Below are positions 54,298 through 64,000 of a stretch of DNA of 64,000 nt, piece by piece. This DNA comes from Microbacterium foliorum (lineage in GTDB: Bacteria > Actinomycetota > Actinomycetes > Actinomycetales > Microbacteriaceae): NCBI RefSeq assembly GCF_006385575.1, contig NZ_CP041040.1, positions 2,046,001 through 2,110,000 of the forward strand, read 5' to 3'. The first letter of the stretch is position 1; each line of letters starts with the position of its first letter. Under the pieces are notes generated by a model. That model did not search any database. It was given only the letters and a program-made list of their open reading frames with translations, and was not told the DNA's origin. The translations under genes and the position numbers were made by a program.

Positions 54298-55713
54298 ATG
54301 AGTGTCGCCCCACAGGTCGCCGTGTCCACCGGAATCGTGCGCGGCGAGGTGGTCGACGGCGTCCGCCGGTTCCTCGGCATCCCGTACGCGGCGGCGCCTT
54401 TCGGGCCCAACCGCTTCCGCGAGCCTCAGACAGCACCGCCCTGGGACGGAATCCGAGATGCCACGGCATTCGGGCCGACCGCGCCTCAGCTTCCGTACCC
54501 CGGTGCCATCGGCGAGCTGCTGGGCTCGGTCGAGATCCCCGGCGACGACATCCTCTCCGTCAACATCTGGGCGCCTCAGGATGCCGACCGCGCCCCGGTC
54601 GTCCTCTGGATCCACGGCGGCGCTCTCGAACGGGGCACCGCGGCGATGCCGCTGTACGACGGCGCCGGCTTCGCCCGCGCCGGGATCGTCTTCGCCTCGA
54701 TCAACTACCGCCTGGGCTCCGAAGGATTCTCCGTGCTCGAGGGGGCTCCCCGGAACCTCGGATTGCAGGATGCCGCGGCGGGCCTCTCCTGGGTGCACAA
54801 CGAGATCGCCGCGTTCGGCGGTGACCCCGGGCAGATCACGGTCATGGGCGAGTCCGCGGGCGGAGCGCTCGTCGCGGGACTCCTTGCGAACGAGTCGTCT
54901 CGGTCGCAGATCGCGCGGGCCATCATCGAGTCCGGGCCTCTCGCAGCGCAGACCGAGAAGAAGGCCGGCCGCGTGACCGCCCAGCTCGCGAAGCGGCTCG
55001 GCGTCACAGCCGACCGAGCGGGTTTCGCCGCGGTCTCCCCCGAGCGGCTGCTGGAGGCACGGCGCCAGCAGGCCGCGGGGTCGTCTCCGCTCGGTGGCGC
55101 CCCCGGGTTCCAGTTCGCGGTGGATGCCGGGTCTCTCCCTCGGTCACCGCACGAGGTCCTCGCCGGCACCGATGTGCCGCTCCTGATCGGGAGCAACACC
55201 GACGAGTACCGGCTCTGGTTCCCTCCTGCCATGCTCGCAGGGATCAGCAGGATGAAACTGCTGCTCGGACGACTCGCCCTGCGGATCCCCCGCCGAGCGG
55301 TGGCCGCCTATCGGTCGGCCTTCCCCGGCGCGACCACGGGCGAGATCTTCGGCCAGCTCGCGACCGACATCATGCTGCGAGGGCCACTGACCACGCTCGC
55401 CAGGGCGCGCACGGCACCGACCTACGTCTACGAGTTCGCGTGGCAGAGTCCGGTTCGCGACCTGCGTGCCGCGCACGCACTCGAGCTGGGCTTCGTCTTC
55501 GATCGTCTCGGTGACTCCGAGGCGCAGCGCCTCGCGGGTGCCGATGCCCCGCAGCGACTCGCCGACGAGATGCACGCCGCGTGGATCTCCTTCATCAAAA
55601 CCGGCGATCCCGGATGGCCGGTCTTCGGCACGGAGCGGAACACGCGCCTGTTCGACACCGACAGCACCACGGTGCCGCAGCGTCGGATGGAAGCGCTCGA
55701 CCTGCTTCCGTAA
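54298..55713 (+). CDS. type B carboxylesterase / lipase
   Basis: A 471-residue alpha/beta hydrolase of the carboxylesterase type B family. The start GEVVDGVRRFLGIPYAAAPFGPNRF is typical. The nucleophile is Ser186 in MGESAGGALVAG, the acidic residue is probably Glu in SNTDEYRLW, and the His is in RAAHALELGFVFDRL. The oxyanion GG lies in WIHGGAL. No signal peptide, so it is cytoplasmic. Substrate unknown. It is divergent from hrcA and convergent with hemW. Confidence 0.9.
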   Translation: MSVAPQVAVSTGIVRGEVVDGVRRFLGIPYAAAPFGPNRFREPQTAPPWDGIRDATAFGPTAPQLPYPGAIGELLGSVEIPGDDILSVNIWAPQDADRAPVVLWIHGGALERGTAAMPLYDGAGFARAGIVFASINYRLGSEGFSVLEGAPRNLGLQDAAAGLSWVHNEIAAFGGDPGQITVMGESAGGALVAGLLANESSRSQIARAIIESGPLAAQTEKKAGRVTAQLAKRLGVTADRAGFAAVSPERLLEARRQQAAGSSPLGGAPGFQFAVDAGSLPRSPHEVLAGTDVPLLIGSNTDEYRLWFPPAMLAGISRMKLLLGRLALRIPRRAVAAYRSAFPGATTGEIFGQLATDIMLRGPLTTLARARTAPTYVYEFAWQSPVRDLRAAHALELGFVFDRLGDSEAQRLAGADAPQRLADEMHAAWISFIKTGDPGWPVFGTERNTRLFDTDSTTVPQRRMEALDLLP

Positions 55714-55746
55714 CGCGCGTCTCTGCTCTATCGATTCTCTCTCTGC

Positions 55747-56964
55747 TCAGTCGGTGAGTTCGCGCACCACGGCATCGGCGAGCAGTCGACCGCGCAGAGT
55801 GAGCTGAACTCGTCCGCGCACAGCGGCGGCGGGGTCGACGAGGCCGTCCGCAATCAGGCCGGCGACGCGGGCGCGCTTGTCCGGTCGCAGGTCGGCAACC
55901 GCGATCCCCTCGCGGATGCGGCTGAGCAGGAGGACCCGCTCCAGCATCGTGGACTCCTCGTCGGGTCGCTCGGTGCCCGCTGCCGGAGACTCCGAGGCCG
56001 CGAGGCGCTGAGCGTACGCGGCCGGATGCTTGACGTTCCACCAGCGCAGACCGGCGACATGACTGTGCGCGCCGGGACCGAAACCCCACCAGTCGCTGCC
56101 CCGCCAGTACGCGAGGTTGTGTCGCGAGCGCTGATCCACGCTGCGAGACCAATTGCTGATCTCGTACCAGTCGAAGCCCGCCGCAGCGAGACGCGCGTCG
56201 GCGAGCTCGTACATATCGGCCTGCAGGTCGTCGTCGGGCCTCGGCACCTCGCCCCGCCGGATCTGACGGGCGAGCTTGGTGCCGTCCTCGATGATCAGCG
56301 CATAGGCCGAGATATGGTCCGAGTCGAGTGACAGAGCCGCATCGAGCGACGCCTCCCAGTCCGCCAGCGACTCCCCCGGAGCTCCGTAGATCAGATCGAC
56401 GCTGACTGCGAGACCCGCATCCTTGGCCGCTGCGACAGCGGTCGTCACGTTCTCGGGCCGATGGGTGCGATCGAGGGCCGCGAGCACATGGGGAACCGCC
56501 GACTGCATGCCGATCGACAGCCGCGTGACCCCGGCGGCCGCGAGGGTTCGAACCACCTCGGGCGTCACCGTATCGGGGTTGGCTTCCACCGAGACCTCGG
56601 CGCCGTCGACGAGCCCGAACGCGTCTGTCGCGGCGTCGAGCATCCGGGCGAGGTCACCCGCCGGCAGCAAAGTGGGCGTGCCACCGCCGAAGAAGACCGT
56701 GTCCATGGGGCGCAGCGTGCCGGCATCCGCAAGCACTCGCCTGGCGAGGTCGATCTCCGTGATCAGTGTCGAGGCGTAATCCTCCTGCTTCGCGCCGCGG
56801 AGCTCTCCCGAGGTGTAGGTGTTGAAGTCGCAGTAGCCGCAGCGCACCCGACAGAACGGGACGTGCAGGTACGCGGAGAAGGGCACAGCGGGGTCGATCG
56901 ACAGATCGGAGGGAAGACGGCCGTCGGCCGGTGCCGGGTCGCCGAGGGGAAGCGGGCCGGCCAT
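55747..56964 (-). CDS. hemW: radical SAM heme chaperone HemW
   Basis: A 405-residue radical SAM protein of the HemN-like group that acts as a heme chaperone. The 4Fe-4S motif is CRVRCGYC with Cys38, Cys42 and Cys45 (CxxxCxxC) after AYLHVPF. FFGGGTPTLLPAGDL and SVEANPDTV complete the core. The C-terminal HemN_C region follows. HemW rather than HemN is favoured by size and by the motif CRVRCGYCDFNTY. The start is 16 bases after the DUF1990 gene, in the same operon. Confidence 0.93.
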   Translation of the reverse strand: MAGPLPLGDPAPADGRLPSDLSIDPAVPFSAYLHVPFCRVRCGYCDFNTYTSGELRGAKQEDYASTLITEIDLARRVLADAGTLRPMDTVFFGGGTPTLLPAGDLARMLDAATDAFGLVDGAEVSVEANPDTVTPEVVRTLAAAGVTRLSIGMQSAVPHVLAALDRTHRPENVTTAVAAAKDAGLAVSVDLIYGAPGESLADWEASLDAALSLDSDHISAYALIIEDGTKLARQIRRGEVPRPDDDLQADMYELADARLAAAGFDWYEISNWSRSVDQRSRHNLAYWRGSDWWGFGPGAHSHVAGLRWWNVKHPAAYAQRLAASESPAAGTERPDEESTMLERVLLLSRIREGIAVADLRPDKRARVAGLIADGLVDPAAAVRGRVQLTLRGRLLADAVVRELTD

Positions 56965-56980
56965 CAGAGAAGTGCGGCCA

Positions 56981-57634
56981 TCAGACCGGAGTCGCGTAGA
57001 GCGGCGAGATCGCTCGCAGGTAGCGTGCGAACAGCTCGCGGCGGCGGCGCTTCACGAGAGGCGGGATGACGCGGTAGAGCAGCGAGTTCGGCGCGTCGAA
57101 CGCTCGCACCGAGAACCAGACCTCGTCGTTGTCCTCACGCCAGTCGATGTCGAAGGACTCCTCGCCGCGCACCACGGACCCGCCGACGGTGCCGAGCACG
57201 AAACCGATCCGGCGCTTCTCCTCGGTCACGGAGATCACGCGCAGCTCGGCATCCGCTCGCATGCCGGCGACTCGGCCGTGCAGGCGCAGGGTCATCCCCG
57301 GACCCGCGAACGGAGTGCCCTCTGCATCGAAGCGCTGTTCGACATCGTGCTTGCTCGGGGCGATCGGAGTGCCCTCGACATCGAAGCTCACGCCCGCGTA
57401 GGCGGGCCCCGGAGCAGGACGCACGTCTTCGACGCTGAGCCCTGAGGCGCGCTGCGCCGTCCAGGTGAGCAGTGCCTCTCCCGCAGACTGGAAGCGCTCG
57501 AGACCGCTGCCGATCCGCCAGGAGTTCTCCGCCGGGATGCTGCGCTCCGGCGGGTACTGCATCAGATCGGGCGCGTGGGTTGCACCCACGGCCGCATAGT
57601 CAACCGTGTCGTCTCGGAAAGTCCCGCGCCGCAT
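56981..57634 (-). CDS. DUF1990 domain protein
   Basis: A 217-residue protein of the DUF1990 family. The conserved parts are WRIGSGLERFQSAGEALLTW, the central beta strands, and an FVLGTVGGSVVRGEESFDIDW segment. Function unknown; there are no membrane helices. ATG 57634 is supported by a TAGGCT hexamer at 57642-57647, seven bases upstream, so the mRNA is predicted to be leaderless or nearly so. It precedes hemW. Confidence 0.82.
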   Translation of the reverse strand: MRRGTFRDDTVDYAAVGATHAPDLMQYPPERSIPAENSWRIGSGLERFQSAGEALLTWTAQRASGLSVEDVRPAPGPAYAGVSFDVEGTPIAPSKHDVEQRFDAEGTPFAGPGMTLRLHGRVAGMRADAELRVISVTEEKRRIGFVLGTVGGSVVRGEESFDIDWREDNDEVWFSVRAFDAPNSLLYRVIPPLVKRRRRELFARYLRAISPLYATPV

Positions 57635-57641
57635 GAGTTCC

Positions 57642-57647
57642 AGCCTA
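57642..57647 (-). promoter_or_regulatory. -10 of the DUF1990-hemW operon
   Basis: TAGGCT on the minus strand, seven bases and ATG 57634. The same geometry as other leaderless genes here with one extra base. Confidence 0.45.
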
Positions 57648-57704
57648 CTTCCCGTTCCCTGGACGATCACCCCCACGCGCCGAGGACGCCCGGCTCGTGG
57701 GACT

Positions 57705-59558
<1,854 letters not shown>

Positions 59559-59798
59559 GTCCTGACGATTCTACGGTGAGGCGCGACTAATGCTCACTTC
59601 GTCCGATCCGGTGATATTCTGCCGAGGTTGCCCGGGAGCCATCCGTGACACCGGATCCCGTGAGCGACAAGACTCCGTCACAGACCACGTGGAGGCGTCG
59701 TGTCGCGCAGATCGGCTGATGGTGATTGACTGTCTTCCCGGCTCAGCGTTGCGTCGGCGGATCCCGCGCGCGCCTGTAAAAGAGAAAGAATCATCACC
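59559..59798 (+). other. leader region of oligopeptide ABC operon
   Basis: A 240-base spacer upstream of the transporter genes. It holds GATATT near 59612 as a possible -10, giving a leader of about 180 bases. Within it, CGGGA-x3-ATCCG is followed by CGGATCCCG (about 59633-59660), an imperfect hairpin. A-rich AAAGAGAAAGAA just before the TTG start serves as ribosome site. No riboswitch family was recognised. Confidence 0.35.
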
Positions 59799-60782
59799 TT
59801 GATCAAGTATCTGTTGCGCCGCCTGCTGGGTTGGGTGCTCATGATCGTCATCGCGACGAACATCACCTATTTCCTCGCGTGGCTGTACCTCGACCCGGAG
59901 AACAACTACGTGGGGCGGCGTCCGCCTCTCTCCGCCGATCAGATCGACGGCCTGCTGGGTCCTCGCAACCTCAGCGAGTCGGTGCCTCTCATCGAGCGGT
60001 GGTGGACCTGGTTCTCCAACATCCTCTTCCACTGGAACTGGGGACTCAGCCCGACCGGCGAGTCGATCAACGAGCAGGTCGCCTACCGCGTCTGGATCAG
60101 TGCGGAGCTCGTGCTCGGCGCGACGATCATCACGACGATCCTCGGCATCGCCCTCGGCGTGTACACCGCATCGCGGCAGTACAAGCTCGCCGACCGGATC
60201 GGTCAGGGCACCAGCATCATCACGATGAACATCCCGACCGTCGTCGCCGGCTTCGCTCTGGTCCTGCTGGCGATCAACTTCAACAACGCCGTCGGCACGA
60301 CCGTCTTCTACGTGGTGGGTTCGTCGAGTCAGGGGGTGGAGGGCTTCTTCCCCGTCCTCGTGGACGTGCTGCAACATCTGACACTGCCCACGCTGGCCCT
60401 CGTGCTGACGGGCTATGCGGGCATCCACTTCCTGCAGCGATCTCTGCTGCTCGACAACATCAAGGCCGACTACGTGCGCACCGCGCGGGCGAAGGGCCTG
60501 ACCAAGCAGCAGGCGATCCGCAAGCATGCGCTGCGGACATCACTGATCCCCGTCACGACGCAGGTCGCATTCACCATCCCCGCCGTCTTCACGGGTGCGG
60601 TGCTGACGGAGACGATCTTCAACTGGAACGGGATGGGTCGCTACTTCATCCAGACCCTCAACAACAACGACATCCACGGCGTCGTCGCGGTCGCGGCGTT
60701 CGGCGCCCTGATGACGGCGATCGGTGCGATCCTCGCCGACATCGCCGTGGTCGTCCTCGATCCGAGAGTGCGGGTGAGCTGA
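59799..60782 (+). CDS. oligopeptide ABC transporter permease 1 (DppB/OppB type)
   Basis: A 327-residue inner-membrane permease with six predicted helices. The start MIKYLLRRLLGWVLMIVIATNITYFL is the usual DppB opening, a large extracytoplasmic loop follows helix 1, and the EAA-type motif (DYVRTARAKGLTKQQAIRKHALRTSL) contacts the ATPase. The start is TTG 59799, with purine-rich AGAGAAAGAA upstream. First gene of the transporter operon; the stop shares a base with the next start. Confidence 0.9.
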   Translation: MIKYLLRRLLGWVLMIVIATNITYFLAWLYLDPENNYVGRRPPLSADQIDGLLGPRNLSESVPLIERWWTWFSNILFHWNWGLSPTGESINEQVAYRVWISAELVLGATIITTILGIALGVYTASRQYKLADRIGQGTSIITMNIPTVVAGFALVLLAINFNNAVGTTVFYVVGSSSQGVEGFFPVLVDVLQHLTLPTLALVLTGYAGIHFLQRSLLLDNIKADYVRTARAKGLTKQQAIRKHALRTSLIPVTTQVAFTIPAVFTGAVLTETIFNWNGMGRYFIQTLNNNDIHGVVAVAAFGALMTAIGAILADIAVVVLDPRVRVS

Positions 60783-61699
60783 TGGCTCTGGAAAGCATCG
60801 GGGTCTCCCCCGAAATCGCAGACAAGCCGAAGAACCGCAAGCGCACCTCGATGCTGACGCTCTACACGCGTCGCTTCATGCGCAACCGCGGCGCGCTGAT
60901 CGGCGTCGTCATCCTCGCCCTGCTGGTGGTGTTCGCGATCGTGGGCCCGCTGATCTCGCCCTATTCGCACACCGACCTCGACTTCCTCGCGCTGCGCAAG
61001 GGCCCGTCGGCCGAGCACTGGTTCGGGACGAACGGATCGGGCAACGACAACTTCGCCCAGGTCGCCGTGGGTCTTCAGCGCTCCATGATGATCGCCGCGC
61101 TGGTCGCGATCGGCACCACTGTCGTCTCGGCGCTCATCGGCGCCACCGCCGCCTACTTCGGCGGTCGGTACGAGCGGATCATGCTCGCGATCATCCACTT
61201 CATGATGGTCGTGCCGAACTTCCTGATCCTCGCGATGATCTCGAACGACGCCGGAGGCAACTGGCTCGTGATCTCGCTCGTGATGATCTTCGTCGTCGGC
61301 TGGTTCTTCCCCGCGCGCGTGATCTGGACGCTGTCGCTGTCGATCCGCGAGCGCGAGTACGTCCACGCCGCACGCTACGCGGGTCTGTCGGGCATGCGGA
61401 TCGTGATCCGCCACATGCTGCCGAACATCGGCTCGCTGCTGGTGATCAACTTCACCCTCGGCGTCGTCTCAGCGGTGCTCACCGAGACCGCCCTGTCGTT
61501 CCTCGGGTTCGGTGTGAAGCTGCCTGACGTCTCACTCGGCGCACTCATCGGCTACGGCTCGAGCACTCTCGTGAGTGCTCCGTGGCTGTTCTACTTCCCC
61601 GCGGCGGCACTGACGCTGCTCACCGTCTCGATGGCTCTCATCGCCGACGGTCTGCGCGACGCCCTCGATCCGACCTCGGCGGCTGGAGGTCGCGCATGA
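60782..61699 (+). CDS. oligopeptide ABC transporter permease 2 (DppC/OppC type)
   Basis: A 305-residue permease with an N-terminal cytoplasmic arm, six helices and the OppC-type large loop. The EAA-like motif reads REYVHAARYAGLSGMRIVIRHMLPN. The C-terminal half carries ETALSFLGFGVKLPDVSLGALIGYG, the DppC signature. ATG 60782 overlaps the previous stop by one base, and its own stop overlaps the ATPase start by four bases (ATGA). Confidence 0.9.
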   Translation: MALESIGVSPEIADKPKNRKRTSMLTLYTRRFMRNRGALIGVVILALLVVFAIVGPLISPYSHTDLDFLALRKGPSAEHWFGTNGSGNDNFAQVAVGLQRSMMIAALVAIGTTVVSALIGATAAYFGGRYERIMLAIIHFMMVVPNFLILAMISNDAGGNWLVISLVMIFVVGWFFPARVIWTLSLSIREREYVHAARYAGLSGMRIVIRHMLPNIGSLLVINFTLGVVSAVLTETALSFLGFGVKLPDVSLGALIGYGSSTLVSAPWLFYFPAAALTLLTVSMALIADGLRDALDPTSAAGGRA

Positions 61700-63627
61700 G
61701 TACTGTCCTTTCCGTCCGCGACCTCAAGGTCAGCTTCCCATCCGAAGCGGGTCGCGTCGACGCCGTTCGCGGCGTCTCATTCGATCTCGAAGCGGGCAAG
61801 ACGCTCGGCATCGTCGGCGAGTCCGGCTCGGGCAAGTCCGTCACCTCGCTCGCGATCATGGGCCTGCTCGACGACAACGCCAAGGTCACCGGCTCGATCA
61901 TCTACGACGGCCAGGAGCTGCTCGGCAAGTCCGACAAGCAGCTCTCGGTGATCCGCGGCAACGGCATGGCCATGGTCTTCCAGGATCCGCTGACGTCGCT
62001 CACCCCCGTCTTCACGATCGGCGACCAGCTGATCGAGGCGCTCACGGTGCACCGTCGGCTGTCGAAGAAGGAGGCATGGGACCGCTCGGTCGAACTGTTG
62101 AAGCTCGTCGGGATCCCCGAGGCGGAGCGCCGGATGAAGGCGTTCCCGCACGAGTTCTCGGGCGGCATGCGTCAGCGCGTCGTGATCGCGATCGCCATGG
62201 CCAACGATCCGAAGCTGATCATCGCTGACGAGCCGACCACCGCGCTCGACGTCACCATCCAGGCGCAGATCCTCGAGCTCATGGAGAAGGCGCAGGAGGA
62301 GACCGGCGCCGCGATGATGATCATCACCCACGACATGGGCGTCGTAGCGAAGACCGCCGACGATGTGCTCGTGATGTACGCGGGCAAGCCGGTCGAGCAT
62401 GCGCCGGTGCGCGAGCTCTTCTACCGCACCCGGATGCCGTACTCGATCGGCCTCCTCGGAGCGATCCCCCGCGTCGACAAGACCGAGAAGGTGCCGCTGA
62501 TCCCGATCAAGGGCAACCCTCCTCTGCTGATCAACCTGCCGGATGCGTGCCCGTTCGCGGCGCGCTGCCCCATCGCGATCGACGCATGTCGTGAGCGCGA
62601 GCCCGACCTGCTGCCGATCACCACGGACGGCCATTCCGATCACTCGGTCGCCTGCATCCGCGCGAACGACATCGACGACGATGGGAAGATCGGCGGCCTG
62701 CCGGTGTTCCCGATCCCCGAGATTCCCGAGAGCACGCTCGCCAAGGTCCCACGCCAGGATCGTCCGATCACGCTGGAGGCGGTCAACCTCAACAAGATCT
62801 TCCCGCTGATGAAGGGCGCCTTCTTCAAGCGCAAGGTCGGCGAGGTGCACGCCGTCAAGGGCATCAGCTTCGACATCCGCCAAGGTGAGACCCTCGCGAT
62901 CGTCGGTGAGTCGGGCAGCGGCAAGACCACGACGCTGCTGCAGATCATGGACCTGGTCGAGCAGGAGGACGGCGACATCAGGATCGGCGGCACGAGCGTC
63001 TCCGACATCAAGAACCGTGCGGAGGAGCGCAAGCTCCGTCGCGACCTGCAGATCGTGTTCCAGGATCCGATGGGGGCACTCGACCCGCGCATGACGGTCT
63101 GGGACATCATCGCCGAGCCCATGTTCGCGATCGGAATGAGCAAGGACGACGTGTTCGACCGCGTCGAAGAGCTCATGGGGCTCGTGGGCCTCGACCCCGC
63201 GCACAGCGATCGCTTCCCACAGGCTTTCTCCGGCGGGCAGCGTCAGCGCATCGGCATCGCCCGAGCGCTCTCGACGAACCCCAAGATCGTGGTGCTCGAC
63301 GAGCCCGTCTCGGCGCTCGACGTCTCGATCCAGGCCGGCGTGATCAACCTGCTCGATGAACTCAAGGCGAAGCTCGGTCTGTCGTACCTGTTCGTCGCAC
63401 ACGACCTGGCGGTCGTGCGGCACATCGCCGACAGGGTCGCCGTGATGTACAAGGGTTCGTTCGTCGAGCACGGTGACGTCGACCAGGTGTTCGACGATCC
63501 TCAGCATCCGTACACGAAGGCGCTGCTGTCGGCTATCCCGATTCCCGACCCCGACATCGAGCGCACGCGCGAGCGGATCATCCTCCCCGTCGAGGGCTTC
63601 GACGCCGAGGCAGTCGCCGCCAGCTGA
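61696..63627 (+). CDS. fused oligopeptide ABC ATPase (DppD-DppF type)
   Basis: A 643-residue protein with two ABC domains in one chain. Domain 1 has Walker [10 protein letters not shown], signature [10 protein letters not shown], Walker [13 protein letters not shown] and switch His in IITHDMGVV, then the oligopeptide HPY tail with [14 protein letters not shown]. Domain 2 has [32 protein letters not shown] and VAHDLAVV. Both sites are complete. The fusion replaces the usual separate DppD and DppF subunits and is common in this family in actinobacteria. ATG 61696 overlaps the permease stop. Confidence 0.92.
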   Translation: MSTVLSVRDLKVSFPSEAGRVDAVRGVSFDLEAGKTLGIVGESGSGKSVTSLAIMGLLDDNAKVTGSIIYDGQELLGKSDKQLSVIRGNGMAMVFQDPLTSLTPVFTIGDQLIEALTVHRRLSKKEAWDRSVELLKLVGIPEAERRMKAFPHEFSGGMRQRVVIAIAMANDPKLIIADEPTTALDVTIQAQILELMEKAQEETGAAMMIITHDMGVVAKTADDVLVMYAGKPVEHAPVRELFYRTRMPYSIGLLGAIPRVDKTEKVPLIPIKGNPPLLINLPDACPFAARCPIAIDACREREPDLLPITTDGHSDHSVACIRANDIDDDGKIGGLPVFPIPEIPESTLAKVPRQDRPITLEAVNLNKIFPLMKGAFFKRKVGEVHAVKGISFDIRQGETLAIVGESGSGKTTTLLQIMDLVEQEDGDIRIGGTSVSDIKNRAEERKLRRDLQIVFQDPMGALDPRMTVWDIIAEPMFAIGMSKDDVFDRVEELMGLVGLDPAHSDRFPQAFSGGQRQRIGIARALSTNPKIVVLDEPVSALDVSIQAGVINLLDELKAKLGLSYLFVAHDLAVVRHIADRVAVMYKGSFVEHGDVDQVFDDPQHPYTKALLSAIPIPDPDIERTRERIILPVEGFDAEAVAAS

Positions 63628-63744
63628 CCCGTACATCGATGTGCACAGTCCGGTAACGGTTCCGTGTCCCTGGGGTTTCGCCCGCGAGTTGCGGGGTTAG
63701 TCTGCCCCTATCCCAAGTAAGGCCGACAGGCACTAAGGAGTACC

Positions 63745-64000
63745 ATGAAACGGCATCAGAAGCTGATGGGCATCGCTGCTCTCGGCGCCGCCTTCGCACT
63801 CGTCATGAGCGGGTGTGCACCGGCAGGCAACGGCGGCGGCGACAGCGGCGAAGGCGAAGCTCAGACGGTCGAAGGCGCGGATTACAACCCGCAGCCCCGC
63901 GAGAACCTCGCAGAGGGCGGCGAGCTGCGCATCCCCGTCTCGAACATCGCCGAGCAGCTGAACTACTTCCACAGCGACGGCGACGCTCGCGTCACCCAGA
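63745..64000 (+). CDS. ABC transporter substrate-binding lipoprotein (partial)
   Basis: The first 85 codons of a family-5 peptide-binding lipoprotein, cut by the window end. A signal peptide (MKRHQKLMGIAALGAAFALV) ends in lipobox MSGC near residue 24. A Gly/Glu-rich linker (PAGNGGGDSGEGEAQ) follows, then ADYNPQPRENLAEGGELRIPVSNI, which resembles the start of OppA/DppA solute binders. A TAAGGAG Shine-Dalgarno lies before the ATG. It is 117 bases after the ATPase gene, so it could have its own promoter. Confidence 0.85.
   Translation, partial: MKRHQKLMGIAALGAAFALVMSGCAPAGNGGGDSGEGEAQTVEGADYNPQPRENLAEGGELRIPVSNIAEQLNYFHSDGDARVTQ

Noticed and set aside
59559..59798. rpsT (ribosomal protein S20) or a riboswitch upstream of the ABC operon
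   Set aside because: rpsT is often found beside lepA, but no basic 85-90-residue frame is present here. The imperfect hairpin at 59633-59660 does not match a riboswitch I recognise.

Overview
The window is a contiguous piece of chromosome from a high-GC actinobacterium, almost certainly Microbacteriaceae and most like Microbacterium. This rests on gene content and order: a tkt-tal-pgi-zwf-opcA-pgl operon, ctaA divergent from suf genes with ctaB close by, bioY-bioM-bioN beside a BioQ-like regulator, the hrcA-dnaJ-rsmE-HIT-phoH-ybeY-CBS-era block, and frequent GTG starts. No rRNA, CRISPR array, insertion sequence or prophage is visible. One tRNA (Asn, GTT) is present.

Layout. 1-2.7 kb: a DUF4190 membrane protein, a DUF3099-small Cys/His protein-SURF1 operon, and pdxH. 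2.8-4.7 kb: an ABC-F ATPase and a CHY zinc-finger protein. 4.8-8.8 kb: a DedA protein translationally coupled to a two-component system, then a membrane acyltransferase. 8.8-11.3 kb: the ECF biotin transporter and its BioQ-like TetR regulator with a double operator. 11.3-13.8 kb: an MFS exporter and a PLP C-S lyase. 13.8-17.8 kb: SUF Fe-S assembly (sufB, sufD, a Rieske ferredoxin, sufC, sufT). 18-20.6 kb: heme A and heme O synthases around a frameshifted small membrane protein. 20.9-29 kb: the pentose-phosphate operon. 29-31.3 kb: a DMT transporter, peptide deformylase and a lipoprotein. 31.4-36.8 kb: tRNA-Asn, an odd orphan ABC ATPase, dnaG, dgt and dusB. 36.9-41.8 kb: a glutathione peroxidase, a phosphotransferase, a FrnE-type thioredoxin, a P-loop protein, uppS, recO and a TRIC channel. 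41.8-43.8 kb: leuA with a leader-peptide attenuator. 43.8-47.1 kb: an accessory island (frameshifted lipoprotein, MDR oxidoreductase, and a sigma factor/CU044_5270/secreted-protein operon). 47.2-54.2 kb: the era-to-hrcA block with CIRCE. 54.3-59.6 kb: an esterase, hemW, a DUF1990 protein and lepA. 59.8-64 kb: an oligopeptide ABC operon whose binding-protein gene runs off the end.

Two observations stand out. First, leuA is preceded by a 15-codon leader peptide containing four consecutive leucine codons. Those codons are complementary to the purine-rich region just before the leuA start, which suggests translational attenuation. Second, at least twelve genes have a TANNNT-like -10 hexamer exactly six bases before their start codon. 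This indicates widespread leaderless transcription and helps fix the starts. Two small genes (near 19.5 and 43.9 kb) carry apparent single-base frameshifts. All starts, promoters and functions were read from sequence by eye; no database search was run.
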